From a candidate division KSB1 bacterium (lineage in GTDB: Bacteria; Zhuqueibacterota; Zhuqueibacteria; Residuimicrobiales; Krinioviventaceae): DNA of 64,000 bases. The notes below the pieces were generated by a model that did not search any database, was not told the origin of the DNA, and saw only the letters and a program-made list of their open reading frames with translations. The DNA is taken from positions 930,001-994,000 of the forward strand of contig JAXHMJ010000005.1 of NCBI GenBank assembly GCA_034521575.1, read 5' to 3'. Shown in pieces: positions 46,586-57,200 of this stretch. Position 1 is the first letter of the stretch; the number at the start of each line of letters is the position of its first letter. The position numbers were made by a program, and so were the translations under genes.

Positions 46586-47563
46586 TTAGTGTTCATTAAG
46601 CACATCCCATAATGTATTCAACAATGCCTCCAGCCCGTCCCCGCTGACTGATGATATAGCAAGTGTTTTTTCATGTTTGAACAGGGCAAGATCGGTCTCA
46701 ATTTGACCTGTGTTTTGTAAATCCGTTTTTGTAACAACCACAATTCGGGGCTTGCGGGCCAACTCTTTACTGTAGGACTGCAGTTCTTTCAGCAATGTCA
46801 AATAATCATATTCTATTTCTTTGGAACTGGAATCCAGCAGCAACGCCAGAACACGGGTACGTTCTATATGCCTTAGAAACTGATGTCCCAACCCTTTTCC
46901 TTTGTGTGCATCTTTAATCAATCCGGGTATATCGGTGACCACAAATGTCCGAAAATCATCGATTTTGACAATACCCAGGTTCGGAACCAGGGTGGTAAAC
47001 GGATAATCCGCTATTTTTGGTTTTGCCGCGGAAATCCGGGACAGCAGTGTAGATTTTCCGGCATTGGGGAATCCCACCAGTCCGACATCTGCGATTAATT
47101 TCAGCTCGATGATTATATCTTTTTCTTCACCCGGCATGCCTTCTTCACTATGCCGGGGCGCCTGATTGGTGGAAGTTGCAAAACGGGCATTGCCGCGCCC
47201 GCCTTTACCTCCGCGCACCAGTACCACCTGCTGATCATCGCGAGTCAGGTCCGCCAGAACACGGCCGGACTCATCCCTGGCATAGGTGCCAATCGGAACG
47301 ACGATCACACAAGACTCGCCGTTTTTGCCCGTCATCCTGGCTCCCTTGCCGTGCTCTCCGTTCCGGGCCGTATAGTTCTTTTTGTAACGAAAATCCAACA
47401 ATGTATTCATATGGCGTGTGGCCTTGAGAATGATATCGCCTCCCTTGCCGCCATCTCCTCCTGCAGGCCCGCCTTTGGGTTCGTATTTTTCACGGCGAAA
47501 CGCAACACAACCATGACCGCCGTCACCGGCCTTTACATGTATTTTCGCATAATCTATGAACAT
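46586..47563 (-). CDS. obgE: GTPase Obg
   Basis: 325 residues. The glycine-rich Obg domain (1 to about 157) starts FIDYAKIHVKAGDGGHGCVA. The G domain has GFPNAGKSTLLS (G1), TLVPNLGIV (G2/switch I), DIPGLIKDAHKGKGLGHQFL (G3/switch II) and TKTD (G4). No OCT or TGS tail, as in many short Obg proteins. It is an essential ribosome-assembly and stress GTPase. In Bacillus, Obg is linked to the SigB partner-switching pathway, which makes its position just after a STAS protein notable. Confidence 0.95.
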   Translation of the reverse strand: MFIDYAKIHVKAGDGGHGCVAFRREKYEPKGGPAGGDGGKGGDIILKATRHMNTLLDFRYKKNYTARNGEHGKGARMTGKNGESCVIVVPIGTYARDESGRVLADLTRDDQQVVLVRGGKGGRGNARFATSTNQAPRHSEEGMPGEEKDIIIELKLIADVGLVGFPNAGKSTLLSRISAAKPKIADYPFTTLVPNLGIVKIDDFRTFVVTDIPGLIKDAHKGKGLGHQFLRHIERTRVLALLLDSSSKEIEYDYLTLLKELQSYSKELARKPRIVVVTKTDLQNTGQIETDLALFKHEKTLAISSVSGDGLEALLNTLWDVLNEH

Positions 47564-47604
47564 AGCAGGTCATTTTCAGAATGTGATATACAAACAGCAG
47601 CCTT

Positions 47605-48247
47605 TTATGAATACTGACGAGAATATTTATACCGGTCTGACTTTGAATTCAACCCCAGTTTTTTTAATCGCTTGCGAACCTTCAGCCGCCCCATTTTTAT
47701 ATTGCCGTATTCGACTGAATTCAGCATTCGCGCTATTTGCCCCGTCCCGGCATCCGGATTTTTTGCGACGATCTCTTTGATCTTGTCATCCAAAGAACTG
47801 TCATCCGGCTGAACGGAAGGATGCGGTTCTGCATCTTTAGCTATAGTGACCGTTTCGGACGTCGGGGGGGCCTCCTGCCCGGATGCAACGGCGCCGGCAA
47901 AGTCGGCGGCTGCGTCTTTGATCGAATCAAAAGCGCGAAGGATATTATGAAATTCCAGCAGCTCGAAAACTTCCCATACTTCCGTCGTCATGCCAACAAG
48001 CTTCAAATCACCATTTCTTTCACGGATACCCTTGACTTTCGCTGATAAAAATGCCCCAGCCCGCACTGCTCACATAATCCACATTGCTCAGATCGATAAT
48101 GATCTGATAAGACCCCTCCTTTAGCAGTTTGGTCAAGGCATGTTCGAGCTCCGACGACGTTGTTGTATCAATATATCCGCCGACTTTGATCACTGATATA
48201 TTGTTATTTCTTCCTGCACGTTGTATGGATACTTGGATACCTTCCAT
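47605..48247 (-). CDS. STAS-domain anti-sigma-antagonist-like protein with HTH-like tail, frameshifted
   Basis: The first frame has ISVIKVGGYIDTTTSSELEH and IIIDLSNVDYVSSAGWGIFI, the STAS fold with the phosphorylatable serine region (SSAGW). After a one-base shift at about 48034-48041 it continues as GIRERNGDLKLVGMTTEVWE and FELLEFHNILRAFDSIKDA, the normal end of STAS. After a Pro/acidic linker, the C-terminal 60 residues (IKEIVAKNPDAGTGQIARML then LKVRKRLKKLG) look like a transposase-type helix-turn-helix. About 213 residues when joined. It should be the substrate of the kinase/phosphatase protein upstream. The added HTH is unusual for this family. Confidence 0.82.
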
Positions 48248-48340
48248 TACACACTCTCCGTTGTATAACCCCCAAAACGATTATTTATAATATTAAAGAT
48301 AAGAGTTCAAAGCAAAAATGTCAATACTTTATTGAAACAG

Positions 48341-49003
48341 TCAAACATGGCTGCGCAAATGCCGGGCTTTATCAACACTTTTCTTTATATCGTCCCGATG
48401 CGGGGAAAGGCGCAGCACATTCCGCCATTGTTCTATGGCATTGTCCAGTTTTCCCTGTTTGGCATAGACTATACCCAAATTTTCGTATGCCCGTTCGTCT
48501 TTCGGATCAAGATCAATCACTTTTTTATACGCATCTATTGCTTTTTCATAGTTTTGTTTTCTAAAAAAAGTATTGCCCAGCAGCAAATAAGCATAAGAAT
48601 TGCCCGGTGAGATTTCAATCACTTTTCCGATCAGACTAATGGCATTATCATAATTTTGATTATTATATAATGACTCGGCATCGGCCAAATCATGACGGGT
48701 GGAAGTTGAGTCTTTTTCAAAGGTCCGCACAAACTTAAAGCCGGTAAAATTGCTATTGTGCAATGCATTTTTTAACAGTTTTCTTGAAGCCACATGAGGA
48801 TTTTCCTCAGATTCGGCATCCACCACATCAATTTGAAACTCAGAGTCACCGGCATCCTGAACCGAAACATTCTCCACGGTCTCTTCAGAAGCCTCTAAAT
48901 CGCTACGAATTTCAGAGTCTTTGTCTGACTGTATCAGGTCGTGAATGGTGGCGGATTCCTCCTCACTGAATCCTATAGTCAGTCTTGTGTCTCTCATCAA
49001 CAT
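48341..49003 (-). CDS. TPR protein of the partner-switch cluster
   Basis: 220 residues. The N-terminal 100 are acidic and low in hydrophobics (ATIHDLIQSDKDSEI, VDVVDAESEEN-like). The C-terminal part holds at least three tetratricopeptide repeats (AESLYNNQNYDNAISLIGKV, AYLLLGNTFFRKQNYEKAID, AYENLGIVYAKQGKLDNAIE). It is likely a cytoplasmic scaffold. Its start overlaps the end of the phosphatase gene (stop within ATGTTGATG), implying coupled translation and possibly a shared complex. No catalytic motif. Confidence 0.82.
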   Translation of the reverse strand: MLMRDTRLTIGFSEEESATIHDLIQSDKDSEIRSDLEASEETVENVSVQDAGDSEFQIDVVDAESEENPHVASRKLLKNALHNSNFTGFKFVRTFEKDSTSTRHDLADAESLYNNQNYDNAISLIGKVIEISPGNSYAYLLLGNTFFRKQNYEKAIDAYKKVIDLDPKDERAYENLGIVYAKQGKLDNAIEQWRNVLRLSPHRDDIKKSVDKARHLRSHV

Positions 49004-52000
49004 GAAAAATCATCCGGTTCGTTTTCAGGGTCTTCAAACTCCGATAGTTCAGAACCCTTTTCAGAGGAACGGGGTTCAGTCGATTCGCTTTCTTCCTCCT
49101 CAACAATTCCCTCAAAATCAGTCAATTCCAACACCGCGTCCGCATCGCTGTCCTGGATATCACCGGCTTTAAAGGTCAGATCTATATCTTCAAGATCAGT
49201 CATATTTTCAAAAGAATCAGCCTCGAATGGATTACGGTCTTCTTCCAAAATGGTATCAAATACATTGCCTTCGCCCGTCTCTGCCTCTTCATCCATCGGG
49301 ACAATGTGTTCCTCTTCTCGCGTATCCTCCCCTTCCTGACCTGCAAAATCAAACCCGGCCAATTGTGAAAAATCTGTTCCGCTTCATCAGGGGGTTCATC
49401 AGCGGACTCGGTCTTTTTAGCAAACGTTTCTGTCAAATCCAGTTCGCTAAAAATATCAGGCTCTTTCTCTTCTTGTTCAAGAACAGGCTCTTTCTCATGC
49501 GGCGCCTCTTCTTGTTCTTTGCCAACCGGCTGTTCGGGCTGCACAGACTTGGCGGGCTGTTGTTCCTCGGTTTTTTTCGGCCCCTCCCCTATCAGAGACT
49601 GATCAGCCAGGAGGTCTTCCAGGGGTTGTGTTAAAATATCTTTTTCATCGTACTGAAACACATCAGTCGATTTGACAGGTTCAGCCTTTGGCTTCGCTTC
49701 CGGCTTTTTGGGCTCTTGCTTTTTCGAGGAAAGAATGCGTTCCTGGGTCGGTTTTTTCGCCGGCTGGACATCATCCTTCTGAACAATCACTTTCCCGTTA
49801 ATCGTCATCATCGGGGTGCCCGGCGCTTTCATGCGCTTTTTCCGTTTTCCGCCGCGTGCCACAAAAGCCTCTCGCAGCTCTTTGGTATTGAGACGCATAC
49901 GCACGAGTTCATCATAAATCCGGGATTCTTTGAGTTTTGTGAAATGATAACGCTCGGAATTTAGTTCTTCACTGATGCGCTTGGCGCCGTATTCCGGATG
50001 TCGCTGTATCACATCATAGATCTTGGTCCGTTCTTCAATACTCAGATGTCGTAATTCTATTGATCCGGCATCCGAAGACACTTTAAATGTTTCTACCCCC
50101 TCGGATTCAAACAATTCTTTGTATTTGTTATAATACGCATAAGAGGACAATCCCGCCAATTCGCAGGCTTCTTTGACATTTTTTCCTTCTTCGATATATA
50201 CATATACCTTTTTAGCGCGTTCAAACTCTATTTTTTCGACAGTGGTTTCCTCTTTCAGAGCAACCAGAGTTATATCGTCATTTTGAGGCCAATCCTCGGT
50301 AAAGACTTGAAGCTCCTTTTTGATATTATTGACAAAATCATTCACATTCTGACTGCCATAATTGCGAATGGTTTCGAGAAACCGTTCATCACCAAACAGT
50401 TCCCGTTGCGGATTCATGGCTTCGGTAACCCCGTCTGTATAGACGATGAGAACATCATCTTCCGCCAGTGCAATCGTGTCGGATTCCAGCGACTTGCGGA
50501 ACAATTGCTTATCGGGCAGTGAAATACCGATCGGAAACCCTCGCGGATTCAGATAATAGGTTTTCTGGGTGGTCGGTCGATACAGAATCATAGGATTATG
50601 CCCGGCGCTGGCGTAATTGAGACGACGGCGTCTGGAATCAACAATGACATAAAAAAGCGTAACAAACATACCCTTTTTCATGTCATTGACCACAAAATCA
50701 TTTACACGGGACAGTACTTCGGCCGCGTCTTTGACACCGCGCGCTTCTGTACGCAATGCCGTTCTGATCATGGTCATCACCAGAGAGCCCGGCACACCTT
50801 TTCCGGATACATCGGCGACCACAATTCCAAGGGTATCTTTGTCGACTTCAATAAAATCATAGTAATCGCCGCCCACCTCTTTTGCGGCGCCGTAATAGGA
50901 TGAAATATCATAACCCGTGACCTGTGGAAATTCAGCGGGCAGCAATGTTTGCTGGATTTCCTTGGCCACCTGCATTTCCTGCTGCAGCCGTTCCTGTTCA
51001 GCGAGATTGACCTGAGATTCACGTAATTTGATGGTTATATCACTGAACGCTTTGGCAATGGACCCCACCTCTGTGGTGTCATCGATGTCCATCTCTTCGA
51101 TCACACCCGGCTGTCCCAGACGCTTGACCCATTCCTGCAGTCTTTGAAACGGATTCATAACCAGGTAAATCAGCAGAAATAATCCGGCGGCTCCGATCAG
51201 TGCGACCAGCAAGACGCCCCTCAGATAACGGCTGCGCACTTCATTGATTTCGGTGTACAATGTATCATAATCAATTTGATAATGCGCATGCGCCAGAACA
51301 CCGCTGCCCGCAGGATCGCGGACAGGCATCACAATATCCATGACGCGCTGACCATTTTCCAGTTCGTAGAGATAGGCATGCTCTGTAAACTCGCTTGCAT
51401 CTTCCGGTAATGAAAAGGTTTTGGCAACCTTGTCCTTGTCATAGCTGGCAAGAATCCTCTGACTCTTGTCCACGACCAGGACATCAACCACATTTTCGTG
51501 CTGTTCGGAATTTTTGATGGTATTTACCGGGCGCTGTGCCTGCAGCCAAACCCGGACATCCTCACTCCCGTCATCACGCAAGTCCGGAAGCAAAGAGGGA
51601 TCATCGAGGTTTTCCCAGTTGGTTTGAACTTCACCGCGCAATACGGTACAACTGTTCTTCCCCTGTTCCAGGGCAATGTGCAATATGTTCTGTTTCTGGT
51701 TGAAAAACATGTAAAAATACACTCCCACCAGAATAACACTTAAAATGCCCATCGCATAAAGCCAATACCGCATTTTCAGACTGAGGGGAATGGATGAAAC
51801 GTGCAGTCCTTTATGCTCGGGTTCGACACGTTTTTTGGTGAGCCACAGTTCGTTGCCGGCTTCTGTTTTTCGGTAATCAATATCATCCAGCAGTCGGCGC
51901 ATCATGAAAATACCGAGCCCGCCCTTTTTGCCAATCTGAACATAACGTGACAAATCAGGTTCAGAGACATAGCGCGGATCAAAATATTTACCGCTGATCC

Positions 52001-52248
52001 GACGGAACACCATCACCAAACTGTCGCGTTTGGCTATGGCCCGACTTGGTTATATCCCCTTCCGTATCCCGATAGGCATGCTTTATAATATTGGTGGCAG
52101 CTTCGTCTGCGGAAAGCTTAAAGGCGCTAATCACCTTGTCGGAATACCCCCATCGTTTTCCGATTTTGGTTACAAAATCCCTCAACTGGCCAAGATACTC
52201 ATACTTGGCCGGGATGGTCATTTCGGATTTATCGACCCGCTTAAACAC
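48997..52248 (-). CDS. RsbW-like kinase / membrane sensor / SpoIIE phosphatase / HTH fusion, frameshifted twice
   Basis: Start GTG 52248 after GAGGAA. Order along about 1,080 residues: GHKL kinase of RsbW type (N-box ADEAATNIIKHAY; after a one-base shift near 52020-52045, G-box KKGGLGIFMMRRLLDD); TM1 (WLYAMGILSVILVGVYFYMF); periplasmic sensor of about 165 residues; TM2 (VLLVALIGAAGLFLLIYLVM); HAMP; coiled coil (EMQVAKEIQQTLLPAEFP); SpoIIE/PP2C domain with its acidic metal sites (EVGGDYYDF, VVADVSGKGVPGS, VYTDGVTEAMN, QNDDITLVAL); two HTH-like modules (KNVKEACELAGLSSYAYYNK; EYGAKRISEELNSERYHFTK); Lys/Pro linker; long acidic tail, entered through a shift near 49372-49385. It combines both opposing enzymes of a partner switch in one sensor. 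Confidence 0.85.
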
Positions 52249-52257
52249 TAGATTCCT

Positions 52258-54263
52258 CTACTCGTCACTGGCGGCTCTTTTCTTTCGCAATTCCGACCGG
52301 GCGTAATCGAGAGCTCCCCACAAATTCACATTGTGAGGCTGAATATCAAGCGCCTGCCTAAAGTATCGAATGGCCTCCTCGTAATTCTTGTTGGTCATTT
52401 CAGAATATCCTTTGAGATAAATTTCGCGGACCTCCGGAGTCATATCCATTCGTCGCGCATTGGAACGGGCTTTGGCTTCATTATATTTTTGACGCAACAA
52501 TTTATTGTTGGGCGCGATCTGCATCGCCTCCTGATAAAGTTGCGCAGCTTTGTCCCATTCTCTATCCATCTCATATTCAGCTGCCCGCCGCAATTTGGAA
52601 TCATATGAAAGACGGCCCTCAAGCTGGCGTATTTTTTCTTTGATCAAGCTTTCCCATTTTTTGATTCCACGGGAAAGAGGCAGCGCCTGCCGATACAGGT
52701 CGAGCGCATTGTCGATCCGGTCTTCCTTTTCAATCTTGTGAGCCTGTTCAACCAGATCAACGATCCGGTTTTTCAGATCCTCTTTGGCCTTTTCGCGAAG
52801 GTCTTTGATCAGAGAACTATTGGGGTTATAGGTCAATGCCTCATCGCATTCTTCGATGGCCTCATAGTACTGTCCCTGTTCATAAAACGCGAGTGCCTGC
52901 TCATAATGTTGCTTGACCATACGCTCATTATATTTGCGTTCCTGATCAGCCTGCTTGCGTTCAATTTCATTTTCCAGTTCCTGCTCGCGTTCCTGATCAA
53001 TGGCCTGGGTGATCTTTTTCGCCAGTTCCCGCGCCTCTTCAAATTCGGGCGCATCACCGGTTTCATCATAGGCCAGCACTTTGCTGATGGCGCTGTAGGC
53101 GCGCGGATAATCACCTTCTTCATAATACTGACGGGTGCGCGATACCTGGAGTAAATCGTTTCCCGGCGCTCTTTATTGCGCTGCTGAATGGCTTCTTCCT
53201 GAATTCGCTGCATTTCGCGTTCCTGGATTTCCGCTATCCGTTCGTTGCGGGTTTTTCCAAGAGCCAACGTTGCCGAAATACGGTGGCTGGAATCAAAGGC
53301 ATCCCGGCCGCCCCAGTAGGAATAATCCAGCTGGATTCCAAACTGCCGGATACCGAATCCATACGTGGTACCGTATCCCTCTGTATAGTTGCCACGCCGG
53401 TTCCATCCCAAACGCAGCAGAAACGTCTCGTTAAAGCAGTATTCCAAACCAAAATGCAGGTAATCCGGTACGTGCTGATTTTCGTGTACATCATACTCAA
53501 AGGCTGCGTGCAGATAGTTATTTTCTTCATTCATGAAAAAAGGACGGGACAATCCGAAACGGTACAAACGCGGACTGAATTCGCGTTCTTCGTCGAATTG
53601 CAGAGAGCGCTGAACAATATTATGAGCGTTCACACCGATTCTCCAATTCCTGAAAAATCCGGACTGAGCGCCGGAGACCAGCAGTATACCGACATCACCA
53701 CCGACGGAAGATTCAGAGTACATATTGACTGCGTTGGCTTCATCCTGATAACCGGGAATGCGCATATGTTCAATTTTCAAATTGGCGCCTATGGAAAACC
53801 AGCTGGCCAGTTTTTTCCCATAGCCGAACATATACAAGCTGCGTCCGTAATCTTCGCTGCCCAAATAGGAAGCGTTGGAATCACGCAGCTCCACATCTCC
53901 GGTTGCAAGGCGGAGAACACCAATTGAGAACGTACCGGTACTCAATGTGGGATAGGTAAAAGAAAGATAGCTATATTGGGTACCCATCGGCAGATTGGTA
54001 TGATAAGCGCCCAGTGACATGGCAGGCACCATTTCCAGCGAAGCAGGATTCCAGTAGAGTGAAAAGGCGTCGTCAGCAACGGATACCTGCGCTCCACCCA
54101 TTGCCATGGCTCTTGCACCCACGGGAAAATCAAAAACATCAGTGACTCCGCCCCACTGATCACCGGCTCCGCCTTCCTGAGCGGTGGATGCAACAAACAA
54201 CAGCAACACGATACAGGCTATTGTTTTCAAATATTCAAGTGTATTTATCATCGCATAGATCAT
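52258..54263 (-). CDS. PorV/PorQ-family outer-membrane protein fused to TPR domain, frameshifted
   Basis: The N-terminal part (to about 53160) has a signal peptide (TIACIVLLLFVASTAQ), then DFPVGARAMAMGGAQVSVAD and AFSLYWNPASLE, the hallmark start of PorV/UPF0164 barrels. Alternating strands run on to FGIQLDYSYWGGRDAF with its ISATLALG end. A coiled, charged linker (IQEREMQRIQEEAIQQRNKE) leads through a one-base shift near 53145-53160 into about 300 residues of TPR-like helices (QALAFYEQGQYYEAIEECDE, AIRYFRQALDIQPHNVNLWG). PorV shuttles type IX secretion cargo to the cell surface. Here it follows the giant surface protein by seven bases. Confidence 0.82.
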
Positions 54264-54270
54264 AGTTTGG

Positions 54271-57200
54271 TTATCTCACAACAGCAATTTTAGTCATCGC
54301 TCTTTGACCTGATTCCGTGACAAGCACGGCAAGATAGACACCGTTCAGGACCGGTTCATTCATACCATTGGTTCCATCCCAGCTCCATTCTGCCTGATGC
54401 AATCCAGCCTGGGTCAATTGCGGATGCTCGGATTGAGTAAAGCTCCAGTTCCGAACCCAATCGCCTGTCAACGTATAGATATTAATTTCAAAATTCTCGG
54501 CCTGATTCAAATAGTAGACAAAATGGGTTTCCGTTTTATTAAACCGGCCAAACGGATTCGGATATACAAAAAACGTAGTTTCGGAACTGTTTTCCATCAC
54601 TACCGACAATTCGGATAAAATCCCGAGAAAATCAACTCGTTGACCGCTGGAATCCGCGATCAGCAATTCCTGATTCAGTTCATCCCGGACCCGGATATCC
54701 CGGCTCGAATCCACCGAAACGCGAAATTCCCTGACATTGGTTTCATTCAGGAGATCGGCAACGATATAAACCGTATCTCTTGCGGACCCGGCAATTGTAT
54801 CGGCAAAGAAATCGGTAAAATCCAGATCAATACGGGAAGAATCGGTAAATTCCGTCACTTGACCCAACACAGTAGGTTTTGAGAGTCCTGTTTCACAGCG
54901 GCGATTCGCGAAAAAACAGCGCCCGGTGTCCGGAGTTCAGATCCTTCTTTATTCCGCAGGGTCAGGCTGACACCGTTTAAAATAGAATGAATGCCACTGC
55001 CGCCGTCTTTGTTCCAAAATGCCAATCCCAGCAGTGGAACATCGACAGCTTCTGTCAATACGCCGGATTTTCTCGGTACCGCAACATTGTCAACCTGTAC
55101 CACACCCTTTTCAACCCGGGTTAACACAGTCGCACTCGAGTCTCCCACATAGGCAGCAACTTTTGACAAATCATCCCGGGGCGGTTCGACCAGCACAACC
55201 CGGAGAGTATCAACCGGATTCGTGTACTGTTCAGGGGCCTTGACCTGCCAAATCACTGAATCGCGTTCTCCGGTCTTTATCAATGAATCAGAAAGCAGCT
55301 GATAGGCTTCAGGCAGATCCAGCCGCGCCTTGAAACGACCGTGAAAACCTGCCTCGCCATAGTTTTCAAGCTTGGCGGTAATCCAGAATGAATTACCAAA
55401 GCGAACATTGGCAGTATCCAGACCGGGCCGCTGATGCAGATAAGCCTGCACTCTTATGTCCGCCCTGGAAACCGCTTGAATGGTAAATTCAACGTCTTTA
55501 TCTTCCACAATTGCCTGTTCTCCGGTATTCAAATCTTTGGGAACGGTCTCTACAATAAATACAAACTTTGACAGATTGATGGGTTTCTCGGGCGGAGCTT
55601 TTATTTGCCATTCAGGATAGATTTCATTGTTGATCTCCTGTCCGGTCACCTGCTGCCTGAAATCACTCAAAAGTTCATAGTCTCCATCCTGAGGCAGGAT
55701 CAGCTGTATCTTGAAAACATCTGATCTGAGATAGGAAGCTCCGTCATGAGTGATTTTCGCACTCAGTGTAAATTCCTGTTCGGTTGAGACCAGTGAAGTC
55801 AAACCTTCCGGTTTTGAAATAAACGGTTCAATCATGAACGAAGCGGCCTGATGGGTCATAATTTTTAAATGGGTTGAAGTGGCCGTAATTTCCTGTCCGG
55901 AATTTTTATCCCAAGCTGTAATTTCAACCCACATACTGTCCCATTCAGTGGTGGCATAATCCGGCGCCTGTAAGTTCCATTGAAGCGATGCGGTTTCATT
56001 AACCAGCGTCACCACTTGACTGCGGCCTGACAGAGAATACGCGGAATTTGACACATGAAACTCGGCTGTAATCTCGTTGTTTTCTACATTCTGACCCCAC
56101 AGTTCAGCGCTTACCGTAAATTCCTGCTGCGTGGAAACTGTGTTATGCCCGGTATTGATTAGAAAATTTCTAACCTGCAATTGCGCCGCCCGTTCCGTAT
56201 GCACGGTTAATTCGCGCTTGCGGACAGCCACATTCACAGCTTTTCCGGAATTTTCATCATTCGGCAGTCGGGTCATTTCAACACGAATCAATTCTCCGAT
56301 AGGTTTTTGAATGGTGGGCGCTCTGACTTCCCATTCCACATAACCGTCATCACTGAATTGCACGGAATCCGATGTCAGAATGGTCAAACCGCTCTTTAGC
56401 ACATTCAGTTTAAGAGTACCCGTACCGGTAATGCCGGCTTCGCCCGAATTGTTAACCCGGGTTCGGATTACGGCGCGTTGATCCGTAGCAAAATACGCCT
56501 CACCCTCGCGCATAGAAATCGGCGGCCACGAGACCTCAAGAGGTTCAACAGTCAGTGTGCTTCTGGAGACGACACGGTTGATGGATACGGTATTGGTTTG
56601 TTTGATCGTCCTTCCGTCCGCTGAACGTCCCTCCACCTGAACAATAATTTCATGAAACTGGCTGATCGGCACATCAGGCGCCAAAAGAGTCCATTCGACC
56701 ACTTGTTCGGAAGAATGAACATTAAGCGTATCCTTGGTGCGCAATTCGTAATGGGCATCGCCGTCCAGAGACGGCAGCAGGAGAACCGCGCGACGGTCCA
56801 GAATATTATCTGTCGAATTCACCCGGACACGAACGCGGAACAACTGTTCGGTAGAAACAATGCCGTCCGTGGCGCCGTCCGGTGCGGAAATCAACAAATT
56901 ATCGAGGGACAGCGCTGCGCCTTCGGTTGATAATGCCAGTGTATCTGTGATATTGACAACACGAGATGTATCCAGCGTATTCAGATCCACAGGTATTTGA
57001 GTCATTGTGGTGGTAATATAATCAGGACCTGAGGCCACTTCCGGCGCTCTAAAGGTGAATCGCACATCCGTTGAATCATGGCTATCGGCGAAAGAAAACA
57101 ATTGACTGACCGGCGTGGTGACATATTCCGTGGTATCATTGGGATTCTTGACAAGATAGTCTTCCGGCGGTGATATACGGATTCGCCCTTCGCCGGCTTT

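Noticed and set aside
48034-48041. Programmed ribosomal frameshift in the STAS gene
   Set aside because: No slippery heptamer with downstream pseudoknot is evident, and similar one-base breaks occur in many unrelated genes here.
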